Assembly (NCBI GenBank): GCA_963558655.1
Contig: CAUWHJ010000012.1
Span: 1-64,000 of the forward strand
DNA from: UMGS1590 sp963558655
Lineage (GTDB): Bacteria > Bacillota > Peptococcia > Peptococcales > Peptococcaceae
Direction: 5' to 3'
Length of the DNA stretch: 64,000 nucleotides
Below are positions 41,004 to 50,344 of this stretch, piece by piece. The translations under genes and the position numbers were made by a program. The notes beneath the pieces are model-generated. The model made no database searches and was not told the DNA's origin. It saw nothing but the letters and a program-made list of their open reading frames with translations. Position 1 is the stretch's first letter. Each line of letters starts with the position of its first letter.

Positions 41004-41402
41004 TTACTGACATTTTGTTCCCAGCGCATGAATGTTATCCAGCGCCATCTGTGGCACCTCTGTTTCGCTAACGGTTTCTACATCAACGGTAAGAGTGTTG
41101 CTGGCACCAACTTTTATATAGGTGCCAGGCGCATAATAATCCTCTACACTGCCCTTCTTTGTAAAATACACCTCTTTCGCCTCCCCCTGTGCGTTATAGC
41201 CAACAAGTTCATAGGCTTTTCCTTTCTCCTGCTTAACACCATCTGCATCCACAAGCCAAGAATCTTCGTTGACTTCGTCTTCCGGAATTTGCGTGTAATA
41301 GTAATCCGACACCACATACCGATCATTATAATAGCCTTTTGCCCAAAATGCACCTGCTATTACAATCAGTATAACAGCTGCAATCCCTATTTTCTTCTTC
41401 AT
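41004..41402 (-). CDS. YxeA-like (DUF1093) exported protein
   Basis: A 132-residue protein. An N-terminal signal/anchor (KKKIGIAAVILIVIAGAFWA) precedes a small beta domain with YYYTQIPEDEVNED, ADGVKQEKGKAYELVGYNAQGEAKEVYFTKKG and YIKV near the end, as in the YxeA family. In Bacillus subtilis YxeA is linked to cell-envelope antimicrobial stress, but its molecular role is unclear. RBS GGAGG is at the right distance from the start at 41402. It lies between the ABC permease and the XRE gene. Confidence 0.8.
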   Translation of the reverse strand: MKKKIGIAAVILIVIAGAFWAKGYYNDRYVVSDYYYTQIPEDEVNEDSWLVDADGVKQEKGKAYELVGYNAQGEAKEVYFTKKGSVEDYYAPGTYIKVGASNTLTVDVETVSETEVPQMALDNIHALGTKCQ

Positions 41403-41415
41403 GATATAACCTCCA

Positions 41416-42168
41416 TCAAAATTCAAGCTCTTTTTTCTGAAAACCAATCACAGCAACAACTGTTGGCACACCGACATATAACAAAAGCGTTACCACAAGC
41501 ATCGGCAAAAACGACGTGCCGCTTACAACCGACGCCTTCACAGTGTAAAGCAGCGCCGTGTACAGATATTGTGTGCAGTCGCCAAAGGTGCTGAGAAAAA
41601 TATCCTGACTCAGAATCATAGACAATACAATATAAACCGTTTTCGTTGACAGTAGAACATACGCAATAATGCCACCGCTGCCATCTTGAGTGAGAAATAC
41701 CAAAACAGCAGCCATGGCTATATAGCCGAACGCTCTAAACATCTCCGCCACCACAGAAAGCGTCAGCGCAGCCAACTGTTGCCAGGAAGCTGTCAGCCCA
41801 AGAAGCATCGGCGTAACAAGAACCAGCACCGTCATCACTAAGGAAACACCAAGTACCAGCAGGACACTTTCCAACAATTTCGCCAAAACAAGCCTGCTTC
41901 TCGACATTCCATAGCCAATCGCCACCTGCATGGATTTACACTTAAAATCATCCACATAAACAGCAAGAAATACCACGCCGCCAATGAAAAACGGGAAAAA
42001 GCCTAAAAACTGCACCACCTTGGCAACATAAACGTCCATGGTAAACGTTGGATTAAAGTAAATAAATATGAGCACTGCAAAAAGCAATGCAAAAGCACCC
42101 ACAACGCCGCAAAAAGAAGGTTTGCGAGCCACCCGCCGTAAATCAGCGCTGATGTAATGCCACATCAT
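41416..42168 (-). CDS. ABC-2 type exporter permease
   Basis: A 250-residue hydrophobic protein with about six membrane helices (first FCGVVGAFALLFAVLIFIYF at residues about 17-37). It resembles BcrB/LanE-type permeases. The start at 42168 has GGAGGTGACC upstream and overlaps the ATPase end by 26 bp. It pairs with the ATPase at 42143-42967 and is followed after 13 bp by the YxeA-like gene. The exported substrate is unknown. Confidence 0.83.
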   Translation of the reverse strand: MMWHYISADLRRVARKPSFCGVVGAFALLFAVLIFIYFNPTFTMDVYVAKVVQFLGFFPFFIGGVVFLAVYVDDFKCKSMQVAIGYGMSRSRLVLAKLLESVLLVLGVSLVMTVLVLVTPMLLGLTASWQQLAALTLSVVAEMFRAFGYIAMAAVLVFLTQDGSGGIIAYVLLSTKTVYIVLSMILSQDIFLSTFGDCTQYLYTALLYTVKASVVSGTSFLPMLVVTLLLYVGVPTVVAVIGFQKKELEF

Positions 42169-42967
42169 GGTCACCTCCCACCAGTTCAAAATAGTAGTCT
42201 TCCAAGGCGCGAGGCACAGCGCTTTCCTGCAAAATCTCAATATGATTCTCTAAAAGCAGCTGTCTGGCGCGCTCATAATCGGACACTCGCAGACGTATGC
42301 TGTCGTTACGAACATTTAACACCTCGTGCGTAAATTCCCGCAACACACGGCCATGGTCAAGGATGCCAAAACGTGTGGCTGTATGCTCCAGTTCACTGAG
42401 AAGATGTGAAGAAAGAACAATCGTTGTACCATACTCGGCATTTAGCTTTACAAGCAAATGCCGAATGTCCGCAATGCCCTGCGGATCAAGCCCATTGACA
42501 GGCTCATCAAGCATCAAAATGTCCGGATTGCCCAACATCGCATTGGCAATGCCAAGCCGCTGTTTCATACCCATGGAAAATGTACCGAACTTCGCAGATG
42601 TCTTCTGAAGGCCCACCAGTGCCAACACTCTGTCCACCTCATCTTTTTCCCGAATACCCTTCATGCGGCGATAATAATCCAGATTTTCCCGCGCTGTCAG
42701 ATAGTCAAAAAAGTTTTTTCCAATAAAAAAGCCAATCTTTTTTCTGCCTGCCGACAAAGCCGCCTTTGAATCGCTGCCAAAAATAGAAAGCTGCCCGCTC
42801 TCAAAATTTGTCAAACCAAGAATCATTTTGAAGATGGTGGTTTTGCCTGCACCGTTTTTTCCAATCAAGCCATAAATATCACCTTTCTGAATGGTCAGAT
42901 TCACATCTTCTAAAACCTGTTGCGTACCATACTTTTTATCAATATGGCACAGCGAAATCATCTCCAT
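42143..42967 (-). CDS. ABC exporter ATP-binding protein (bacitracin/lantibiotic-immunity type)
   Basis: A 274-residue ATPase of the BcrA/NisF class. Walker A GKNGAGKTT lies near residue 38, the signature reads FSMGMKQR where LSGGQ is usual, and Walker B PDILMLDEPVNGLDPQG and H-loop SSH are intact. The altered signature S-M-G-M is typical of this group. The start at 42967 has AGAGGTG 9 nt upstream; an ATG at 42976 is too close to it. It is the first gene of the operon. Confidence 0.9.
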   Translation of the reverse strand: MEMISLCHIDKKYGTQQVLEDVNLTIQKGDIYGLIGKNGAGKTTIFKMILGLTNFESGQLSIFGSDSKAALSAGRKKIGFFIGKNFFDYLTARENLDYYRRMKGIREKDEVDRVLALVGLQKTSAKFGTFSMGMKQRLGIANAMLGNPDILMLDEPVNGLDPQGIADIRHLLVKLNAEYGTTIVLSSHLLSELEHTATRFGILDHGRVLREFTHEVLNVRNDSIRLRVSDYERARQLLLENHIEILQESAVPRALEDYYFELVGGDHDVALHQR

Positions 42968-43191
42968 CTGTGTCATCACCTCTTCTGTATGAAATATGTA
43001 GCAAAAGATGACCTTGCTTTCTTGTTTTCGATGAAAAGTTTAACGAAATATGCCAGTTGCTGCCACCAACTATTGCGTAAAACAAGGTTGACATCATGGG
43101 TGACACGCTATTTTCTGCTCACTCCAGCCATTTTTCGTCACGGCGTACCTTATCTGCCTGTCGCTATGACACATTATTTCATAACAGCCAT

Positions 43192-43231
43192 AAAAAAACG
43201 AGGTTCAGCGACTTGTGGTCGCTAAACCTCG
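43192..43231 (-). terminator. Terminator of the class A PBP gene
   Basis: CGAGGTTCAGCGAC pairs with GTCGCTAAACCTCG (one mismatch), followed on the minus strand by TTTTTTT. Confidence 0.85.
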
Positions 43232-43262
43232 AATATATCATGTTTTACTAAGAGGCAGACGT

Positions 43263-45599
43263 TTAGTTGACGACGCCAGTGTTTTCACCGCCGCCACCCC
43301 AGCCGCCTGTGCCGGAGCCGCCACCGGTGCCTCCACCGCCCCAGTCACCTGTACCGGAGCCGCCTCCAGTGCCCCAGTCACCTGTACCAGAGCCACCACC
43401 AGTGCCCCAATCTCCTGTGCCGGAACCACCACCGGTACCTGAGCTATCACCAGTGCCCCAGCCACCGCCATTTGTGGTTCCATCATTGGTGGTATTGTTG
43501 GAACCTGTGGTGTTGCCAGTGTTGGTACTATACTGATAAGAAGCATAGGTATTGGTAGAATATGTGGTTGGTTCAGTGCCAGACTTATACAGCTCCGTAG
43601 AGCGATAAGCGTATGGCGTTGAGCGTGTTGCCAAAAGCCCGCTCTTGCTATCAATGGTTACTTCTGTCAGCCCATCTGGCTCTTCAAAGTATTCAAAATC
43701 AAGCCCCGAATGCAAATGGCTCATCACATTGCCCCAAATGCTGGCAGCATAATCCGATGTCCCATACATTGGTGTTGGCGTATCATAACCAATCCAAAGT
43801 GCGCCAGTATATTGTGGCGTATAACCGCAGAACCAAAAGTCCTTGCTATCGTCAGTTGTACCGGTTTTACCTGCGGTTGGACGGCCATCGTAAATTTGCG
43901 CCGCATTACCAATCCCATCGGTGACAACGCTCTGCAAGCAGCTTGTTACCATATAAGCCGTGGTTTCTTCCATGGCACGATGGCTTTCTGGTTCTTCTTC
44001 CCAGATGGTGTTGCCTTCTTCATCGGTAATCTGCGTGATGGCGCGAGGCTTCGTGTAAATGCCTTCGTTGGCAAAACATTCGTATGCGCCTGCCATTTCA
44101 AGCACAGAAACCCCGTTGGTCAAACCACCAAGACCGGCAGAAATGGTCAAGTCGGTCACGCCGTCATCCGATTCTTCAACAAGAGAAGTGATGCCACAGT
44201 TCTTGGCAAATTCCACGCCGGTTTCCGGCCCAATGTCATTAACCACCTGCGCTGCTACGGTGTTGAGCGATTGTTCCAACGCGTAGCGAATGGTGACATT
44301 GCCGTGCTGAGAAAGGTCGGCATTTTTGATGGTATGCCCACCAACGGTGTACGGTTGGTCGTTATAGACTGTGCCAGTGCCCATACCTGCCTCTTCAAAA
44401 GCCGGCCCGTAAACAAAGATCGGCTTAAAGGACGAACCCGGTTGGCGTTTAGCTTGCCATGCGTTGTTATAACCGCCGGCTGTATCCTGGTGTCGCCCAC
44501 CAATCATACCGGCAATGGTAGAATCATCATTGTTCAAAACAACCATACCAGCCTGCACATCGCTGCCCGGGAACGGATAATCGCTTTCAAAGTAGTCGTA
44601 CATATAGCTTTGCAAGTCCTGGTCCAATCCTGTATGGATCACATAGCCGCCACTGTACAGCTCATCACGTTCCACATTCAGGAGCGACATGGCTTCTTCC
44701 ACAACATAGTCGATATAGCTTTGGTTGTAAGATTGGGTTTCATTGCCGTTGTCTACGGTAATAGACGCTGTCGCAATTTCCGAATTGTTGGCTTCATCGT
44801 ACTGTTCCTGCGTGATGACACCATTATCAAGCATGGCCGAAAGCGCCTGTTCGCGACGGTACTTTGCATCATCTGGTACCGTGATTGGCGACCATGTAGT
44901 TGGGTTTTGAATCAACCCTGCCAGGAGTGCTGAATCAGCAACCGTCAACTCAGAAGCATGTTTACCGAGAATATCGTTGGCAGCCGCTTCAATGCCATAG
45001 CAAGCACGACCACTCAACCCGATACCAAAATAGCAGCGGTTGAGATAAGCCGTAAGAATTTCGTCTTTGCTGTACTCGTTTTCAATACGAATCGCCAGCA
45101 CCACTTCTTGAATTTTACGCTTGTACGTTTTTTCGTCACGGTTTTCCATCACCATCCCAGCCAACTGCTGAGTGATGGTACTACCACCCTGAACAATGGT
45201 GCCTGCACGCAGGTTCGCCACCATCGCCCCACCAATACGGATTGGGTCAAAGCCGTGGTGATCGTAAAAACGTTTGTCTTCCAAAGAAATGACAGCGTTC
45301 TTCATATTGTCAGAAATTTCACTGGAATCCACATTGACATAGTTGGTATCTACCATCTGGTCAACAAAGACCCCGTCCTTATCCACGATATAGCTCGTTA
45401 CACTGTAATCGGTAACGTCCGTATCTTCCAGCGATGGCATGCCACTGGTTGCTGCCAAAATCACCGTACCCACGGTGCTGATGCCGACAACCACCAAAAG
45501 AAGCAGGAGCAGTAATATAAAATGCGATAATTTCAAGCTCGAAACAACCTGCTTGAGGCTTTCGCCGAGAGATTTTTTCTTTTTGCCTTTATCTTTCAT
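43263..45599 (-). CDS. Class A penicillin-binding protein (transglycosylase/transpeptidase)
   Basis: A 778-residue bifunctional peptidoglycan synthase. A basic cytoplasmic start (MKDKGKKKKSLGE), one membrane helix (about residues 25-48), and a GT51 domain with the catalytic Glu in SLEDKRFYDHHGFD and GGSTITQQLAGM follow. The transpeptidase has SSFKP (SxxK), SLNT (SxN) and KTGTTDDSKD (KTG). The protein ends in a Gly/Ser/Thr/Trp-rich tail of repeats with consensus GTGGGSGTGDW (43290-43460). The start at 45599 has AAGGAGG upstream. A monofunctional GT51 gene lies divergently next to it. Confidence 0.95.
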   Translation of the reverse strand: MKDKGKKKKSLGESLKQVVSSLKLSHFILLLLLLLVVVGISTVGTVILAATSGMPSLEDTDVTDYSVTSYIVDKDGVFVDQMVDTNYVNVDSSEISDNMKNAVISLEDKRFYDHHGFDPIRIGGAMVANLRAGTIVQGGSTITQQLAGMVMENRDEKTYKRKIQEVVLAIRIENEYSKDEILTAYLNRCYFGIGLSGRACYGIEAAANDILGKHASELTVADSALLAGLIQNPTTWSPITVPDDAKYRREQALSAMLDNGVITQEQYDEANNSEIATASITVDNGNETQSYNQSYIDYVVEEAMSLLNVERDELYSGGYVIHTGLDQDLQSYMYDYFESDYPFPGSDVQAGMVVLNNDDSTIAGMIGGRHQDTAGGYNNAWQAKRQPGSSFKPIFVYGPAFEEAGMGTGTVYNDQPYTVGGHTIKNADLSQHGNVTIRYALEQSLNTVAAQVVNDIGPETGVEFAKNCGITSLVEESDDGVTDLTISAGLGGLTNGVSVLEMAGAYECFANEGIYTKPRAITQITDEEGNTIWEEEPESHRAMEETTAYMVTSCLQSVVTDGIGNAAQIYDGRPTAGKTGTTDDSKDFWFCGYTPQYTGALWIGYDTPTPMYGTSDYAASIWGNVMSHLHSGLDFEYFEEPDGLTEVTIDSKSGLLATRSTPYAYRSTELYKSGTEPTTYSTNTYASYQYSTNTGNTTGSNNTTNDGTTNGGGWGTGDSSGTGGGSGTGDWGTGGGSGTGDWGTGGGSGTGDWGGGGTGGGSGTGGWGGGGENTGVVN
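43290..43460 (-). repeat. Gly-rich coding repeats at the 3' end of the PBP gene
   Basis: About 33-bp tandem units encoding variants of GTGGGSGTGDW, three near-identical in protein and a fourth with GGGG insertions. Silent differences between units show some age. Repeats of this sort often vary in number between strains. Confidence 0.85.
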
Positions 45600-45779
45600 G
45601 GACAAACCTCCTTATCCACCCCATTATAGCATAGACCGCCCGCAATCCCTAGGATAAGTTCACCGCTATTGGCAAATATTCATCGTTTCTCTATAAAAAG
45701 TCTGCGATTTTCCCACATTTTATCACTGATTTTCGATATAATAAGAAGAGATTGAGCCATCACACGAAAGGAGGGCACC

Positions 45780-46502
45780 ATGCTTCATTTTTTTACCAGA
45801 CTCATTCGCCGTTTGTTGGCGTTGATTGTAACACTGGCGTTGGTGGCCGGTTTGGTGACGTTCGCTGTCTGCGGCGTCAGCGGCTATGCCGCTTATCACC
45901 AGGCCACCAAAGACCGCCCACTGGCAACCGCCGTGGCTGAAGTGCAACAGAAACCCAGCTATACACCGCTCGAGCAAATTCCACAAATCTACCAGGACGC
46001 CGTTGTGGCCACAGAAGACCATCGCTTTTACGACCATCATGGGTTCGATGTCATCGGCACCACACGCGCTTTGCTGCACAATGCGCTGGCTGGCGAATTG
46101 CGCGAAGGCGGCAGCACCATTACGCAGCAGCTGGCACGCAACCTCTACTTCACGCAAGAACAAAGCCTTTCACGCAAGATTGCCGAACTCATCACCGCCA
46201 TTCAGCTTGAGCGGCATTACAGCAAAAGTGACATTCTCGCACTCTACATCAACACCATCTACTATGGCGATGGCTACTACTCTCTGGCAGAAGCCAGCTG
46301 GGGATATTTCGGCGTTGCGCCAGTAAATCTCACAAACGGGCAGGCAACGCTTTTGGCAGGCGTGCCGAATGCGCCGAGCGCCTATGCGCCAACAGTGAAT
46401 TACGACCTCGCGCGTCAAAGACAGCAACAAGTGCTCGCCGCCATGGTGAACGAAGGCTACTTAGACGAAACCACCGCCACCACCATATATAATGAAGGAT
46501 AA
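45780..46502 (+). CDS. Monofunctional biosynthetic peptidoglycan transglycosylase
   Basis: A 240-residue GT51 enzyme. An N-terminal membrane helix (LALIVTLALVAGLVTFAV, about residues 14-33) precedes a GT51 domain with VATEDHRFYDHHGFDVIGT (catalytic Glu), EGGSTITQQLARNLYF and SDILALYINTIYYG. There is no transpeptidase domain. It polymerises lipid II into glycan strands on the outer face of the membrane. RBS AAAGGAGGG; a rightward -10 TATAAT lies 40 bp upstream. It is divergent from the class A PBP and may be its redundant or specialised partner. Confidence 0.92.
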   Translation: MLHFFTRLIRRLLALIVTLALVAGLVTFAVCGVSGYAAYHQATKDRPLATAVAEVQQKPSYTPLEQIPQIYQDAVVATEDHRFYDHHGFDVIGTTRALLHNALAGELREGGSTITQQLARNLYFTQEQSLSRKIAELITAIQLERHYSKSDILALYINTIYYGDGYYSLAEASWGYFGVAPVNLTNGQATLLAGVPNAPSAYAPTVNYDLARQRQQQVLAAMVNEGYLDETTATTIYNEG

Positions 46503-46506
46503 ATCA

Positions 46507-46553
46507 AAAGCAGCGCGACAAACGCCCCCATCGTTTGTCGCGCTGCTTTTTTC
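46507..46553. terminator. Strong terminator between convergent genes
   Basis: AAAAGCAGCGCGACAAACG pairs perfectly with its 19-base complement (46533-46551), followed by TTT. Confidence 0.9.
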
Positions 46554-46554
46554 A

Positions 46555-49302
46555 TCATGCGTTTTTCGCCAGCTCTTCCTCATAACGCATCAAGAGCGTT
46601 GCCAACTGCGCCCGTGTTGCCAGCCCCTGTGGTTGGAGAAGGTGCTGCGCTGTGCCCTGCAAAAAATCGGCACCCACTGCCCATGAAAGCGCATCATGCG
46701 CCCATGGGCTTATACGTGCAGCATCTGCATACAGCGACAAATCGCCTTTTTCTGTCATCGCCGCGCCTTCCAGAAGGGCAAAATTGTAGAACATCGCCAC
46801 CAACTGTTCACGGCTGATGGCTTCATTCGGACGAAACGAGCCGTCCTCAAAACCATGCGCCACGCCTGTTTCCAACGCCCACGCCACCGCATCGGCATAC
46901 CAATCGCCCTCTTGCACGTCCGTCATGCTCATGCGCGCCCCGCTTTGCGGCACCGTGCTCAAGCGGGCGAGCACGCTCACCACCATGGCACGTGTTGCCG
47001 GTATCTGCGGCGCAAACGTATCAGCGTCCACTCCTGTCATCAACCCACGTACAAACACATCGTGCACCGGTGTATAAAACCAATCCCCGGCGGCCACATC
47101 AGCAAACGGCAATGGCATCGGTGCAAAAACAATCTGCACCCGCACCTCACCGCGTGGCTGCACAAAAGTATAGCGTCCATCGGCGTGCTGCTTCACCGCC
47201 AACAACTCGCCTGTATCATCTATGGCACGCACACTTTCCGTAACATACCCCCTCTCAGGCTCCGCACACACTGTTACCACAGCGCCTACGCACGGTTTTT
47301 CCGGCGACACCGTCGCACTGCCATGAATCATCGCTTCAAACACCACGGTGCCCCTCTCCGGTTCCGGCTGCGGCCATTCTTTGCGCGGAATCACCAAGTC
47401 CGCCGGCGCCACCGGCTGGCTGGCATCAGCATCTAAAAAGCACACCGCACAGACAGAACACGCATAGTGCGCCATTGTCCCTGTCGCATTATATGTAGGT
47501 TCCACACGCGGCTGATATTGCAAAATGTGCGCCGCTAAATTGCCATAACGCTCGCCACATCGCTCACACACTGCGCGCTCCTCACAAGTCGCCGCACCGC
47601 CACTGTGCGTGCACACTGCGCCACAGCCCGTACACACACCATCTTGCCATTTGTGCGGCGCAAAAACCGCGCACAAATGGCGGTCTATATCTGCCGTAAA
47701 AGTATAGGTCGCATCTTCACCAAATGTTTGGCCCTCTTCCTGCCAGCTCACAAAATGATACCCTTCAGCAGGCTCTGCGACAAGCGTTACCGCATCCCCT
47801 TTGGCATACGTTCCTGCACTCGGCACCGTGGTGCCGCTTTCAGAAGGCGACACCTCCGCTGTAATAACCACCTTGCCATCATCCACCACCACAGATTCCT
47901 GCGGCGGCTTTCCTTGCACCGTGCCCATAATCGTACCGCTTCCGATAATGTCACCATTGTTGGTCAGCGTCACATCCTCAGGCACCGTGAGCGTCACATC
48001 AGCTGGAATTTCCAAGGTTTGCCCTTCAGCAACTTCTAAATCTGCCACCAGCGTCAAATCACCATACACACAACCAACGCCATTTTCAAAAACAATACCA
48101 CGCCAGCTTTCAGTGCTTCCGGCAATCACCTGCTCCACATTATCATCCGCAGTCGCCTCAATCAACGGATACCCCTGCTCATCGGTAATCGTTATATTCT
48201 CGACATCGCCCGTATAACCGCCGCCGTTGCCAATAGCTTGACCGCCTTTCACAGTTCCTTCGCCGCCAATCGCACACACTGTTGCCCCGCTAATGGAAAT
48301 CGTACCGCTGCCACCTTTATTTCCACCACCAATGCCGGCAGCACCATACTCGCCAAAACTACTACCCTTTGCCTCGATATATCCCCCTATAATGCTAATA
48401 TTACCACCCAAATAACTTCCTCTACCTGCGCCAATTCCTGCACCGCCTGATTCACCATGTGCAGTAATCACACCATTTGTGATAATAATAAAACATCCAT
48501 CACTACTAACCCCTCCACCGATGCCAGCAGCTCCGTTAAGTCCAAAAGCATCAATATAGCCGTCATTAATAATAATGTAGCCTTCATTGCCATTTTTCGC
48601 GCTCGAAAATCCACTACCAATGCCCGCACCTTGATTGCCTCGAGCGCTAATATATTTGCAATCATTAATTATAATTGTTCCTACACTTCCCGTCCATCCA
48701 CCGCCTATTCCAGCACCACCAAATTTTCCTCCTCTAGCTATCAACGATGCATTTCCATTAACAATAATCTTTCCATCAATACTCCGACTGCCACCACCAA
48801 TTCCCGCTCCATAAGCACCGCCAAAAGTCTCAATGATGCCACCATTGATTAATATTGTTCCATATCGCTCATTCTCATTCCCACCAATGCCTGCACTATC
48901 TTCCGGCACCGTAGAAAAGCCCGTGAGCGTTCCCGAGCCTGCTTCCTGCCCATAGACAGTCAGCGCATTCTCGCCAGCCACGTGCACACCCTTCTCCACC
49001 GTCAACGTCACACCATCACAAAGAAGCAACGACACAGCCCCCGTCACTTCAACACGCTCCGTCAACGTCACATCACGTTCCACCACATACCAGGCGCCGC
49101 CGTCCTCCACATTCCAGGCGCTCACCCCCTCCTCTATCACCATCACCGGCTCCTTCACTTCATGACGCACACCCTCAGCATCACAATAATACCGCACCTC
49201 GTCATCGTTCGCCGCCCAACCTGCCTGCGGCAAAATCCCCATCAATAAAGCACAACACAAAAACAAAGCACAGCATTTTTTCACCATTCGCCATCGTTTC
49301 AT
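46555..49302 (-). CDS. SLH-domain surface protein 2 with Gly-rich solenoid
   Basis: A 915-residue exported protein. A signal peptide (about residues 1-30, CCALFLCCALLMGILPQAGWA) is followed by a Gly-rich solenoid (about 130-390) with repeated GAGIGGG turns. A B-repeat-like segment GYHFVSWQEEGQTFGEDATYTFTADID and Cys-pair motifs CTGCGAVCTHSG and CERCGERYGNL follow, then three SLH motifs in the last 180 residues (FADVAAGDWFYTPVHDVFVRGLM; TDVQEGDWYADAVAWALETGVAHG; ISPWAHDALSWAVGADFLQG). It is attached to wall polymer at the surface. The start at 49302 or 49305 follows AAGGAGG. Confidence 0.83.
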   Translation of the reverse strand: MKRWRMVKKCCALFLCCALLMGILPQAGWAANDDEVRYYCDAEGVRHEVKEPVMVIEEGVSAWNVEDGGAWYVVERDVTLTERVEVTGAVSLLLCDGVTLTVEKGVHVAGENALTVYGQEAGSGTLTGFSTVPEDSAGIGGNENERYGTILINGGIIETFGGAYGAGIGGGSRSIDGKIIVNGNASLIARGGKFGGAGIGGGWTGSVGTIIINDCKYISARGNQGAGIGSGFSSAKNGNEGYIIINDGYIDAFGLNGAAGIGGGVSSDGCFIIITNGVITAHGESGGAGIGAGRGSYLGGNISIIGGYIEAKGSSFGEYGAAGIGGGNKGGSGTISISGATVCAIGGEGTVKGGQAIGNGGGYTGDVENITITDEQGYPLIEATADDNVEQVIAGSTESWRGIVFENGVGCVYGDLTLVADLEVAEGQTLEIPADVTLTVPEDVTLTNNGDIIGSGTIMGTVQGKPPQESVVVDDGKVVITAEVSPSESGTTVPSAGTYAKGDAVTLVAEPAEGYHFVSWQEEGQTFGEDATYTFTADIDRHLCAVFAPHKWQDGVCTGCGAVCTHSGGAATCEERAVCERCGERYGNLAAHILQYQPRVEPTYNATGTMAHYACSVCAVCFLDADASQPVAPADLVIPRKEWPQPEPERGTVVFEAMIHGSATVSPEKPCVGAVVTVCAEPERGYVTESVRAIDDTGELLAVKQHADGRYTFVQPRGEVRVQIVFAPMPLPFADVAAGDWFYTPVHDVFVRGLMTGVDADTFAPQIPATRAMVVSVLARLSTVPQSGARMSMTDVQEGDWYADAVAWALETGVAHGFEDGSFRPNEAISREQLVAMFYNFALLEGAAMTEKGDLSLYADAARISPWAHDALSWAVGADFLQGTAQHLLQPQGLATRAQLATLLMRYEEELAKNA

Positions 49303-49436
49303 CATCGTCCTCCTTGTTGTAGACGCTTCCCATACGTTTGAGTCCTTTTCATTATACACAACACTGACGATAAGCGATAGCTATTATTCTAAAAAGAATG
49401 AATATTTTTGATTTTCATTTTCCATAGGCACAAAAA

Positions 49437-49463
49437 ATCAGACCCCTTTTAATGAGGTCTGAT
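49437..49463 (-). terminator. Terminator of the SDR gene (hairpin copy 1)
   Basis: On the minus strand ATCAGACC and GGTCTGAT form an 8-bp stem extended by CTC/GGG, followed by TTTTTTGTGCC. It is almost identical to a second hairpin at 50496-50525. Confidence 0.8.
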
Positions 49464-49494
49464 AAATACATCGTTTGCAGGTTAATAGGACATT

Positions 49495-50298
49495 TCACTC
49501 CGCTGCGCGGCTTTTGCCGATGAGGTCGCCGTACACTGGTGTTGCCAGGCCAAAGCCACCGGTAACTGCAAGAATCTGTCCAGTGATATAACCTGAATCG
49601 TCGCTGGCAAAGTAAACTACAGCAGCAGCAATTTCTTCTGGGTGGCCCATGCGTCCGCTTGGGGTGTTTTTGAGAAAGATGTTTTTGAAGTCGTCGTTCA
49701 AGGCATCTTTAACGGCATCGGTGGCTGTCATCCCTGGCAGCACGGCATTGCAACGAATACCGTGTTTTGCTTCCTGAACGGCGATGAGTTTTGTCAGGTA
49801 GTTAATGGCTGCTTTGCTGGTGCCATAGGCAATCTGAGAAATATCTGGCACAAGCCCGCCAATGGAAGAAATGTTAATAATGCTGCCACCTGTTTCTTGT
49901 TGGCGCATCTGTGCAATAGCACGCTGGCTGGAACGGAAAACACTGGTCAGGTTGATATTAACGGTTTCCAAAAAATAGTCGATGTCTGTGTCAGAAATCT
50001 GGCGGTCTTTGGTTGGGTCGGAGGTGCCGAAGTTGTTGACAAGCACATCGAGACGGCCTTCTTTTGCCACAACATCGTCAATCATTGTCACAAAGCTCTC
50101 TGGCTGGGTGGCATCATTAAAAACATAGTGCACATTCAATCCGTCCTCAATAAGAGGGGCTATCACACGTCGTGCACGTTCTTCGTTGCGCGCAGCCAGA
50201 TAAACGGTGGCACCTTCAACAGCACAGGCTTTCACACAAGCCAAACCAATACCGCGAGTTGAAGCAGTGACAAGAACAACTTTGTCTTTCAATCGCAT
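49495..50298 (-). CDS. Short-chain dehydrogenase/reductase, 7-alpha-hydroxysteroid dehydrogenase-like
   Basis: A 267-residue classical SDR. Cofactor motif TASTRGIG (residues 11-18), NNFG (88-91), catalytic Ser 144/145, Tyr158 and Lys162 (YGTSK) are present. The middle and C-terminal parts (VPDISQIAY, IRCNAVLPGM, ASDDSGYITGQ, GGFGLATPVYG) match the group containing clostridial NADP-dependent 7-alpha-hydroxysteroid dehydrogenase more than FabG. That enzyme oxidises the 7-hydroxyl of bile acids; other substrates are possible. The ATG at 50298 has AGGAG 9 nt upstream. It has its own promoter and terminator. Confidence 0.8.
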   Translation of the reverse strand: MRLKDKVVLVTASTRGIGLACVKACAVEGATVYLAARNEERARRVIAPLIEDGLNVHYVFNDATQPESFVTMIDDVVAKEGRLDVLVNNFGTSDPTKDRQISDTDIDYFLETVNINLTSVFRSSQRAIAQMRQQETGGSIINISSIGGLVPDISQIAYGTSKAAINYLTKLIAVQEAKHGIRCNAVLPGMTATDAVKDALNDDFKNIFLKNTPSGRMGHPEEIAAAVVYFASDDSGYITGQILAVTGGFGLATPVYGDLIGKSRAAE

Positions 50299-50344
50299 TG
50301 GGATCATCTCCTAAAATAGAATTGTTCTCCCCTTTGTTAAGTAT

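Noticed and set aside
43290..43460. Regular 33-bp repeats as a possible CRISPR array
   Set aside because: The units are adjacent, lack spacers, and stay in frame within the PBP gene.
43267..43536. A Pro-rich open frame on the plus strand over the PBP repeats
   Set aside because: It is only the complement of the Gly-rich repeats and has no start signal.
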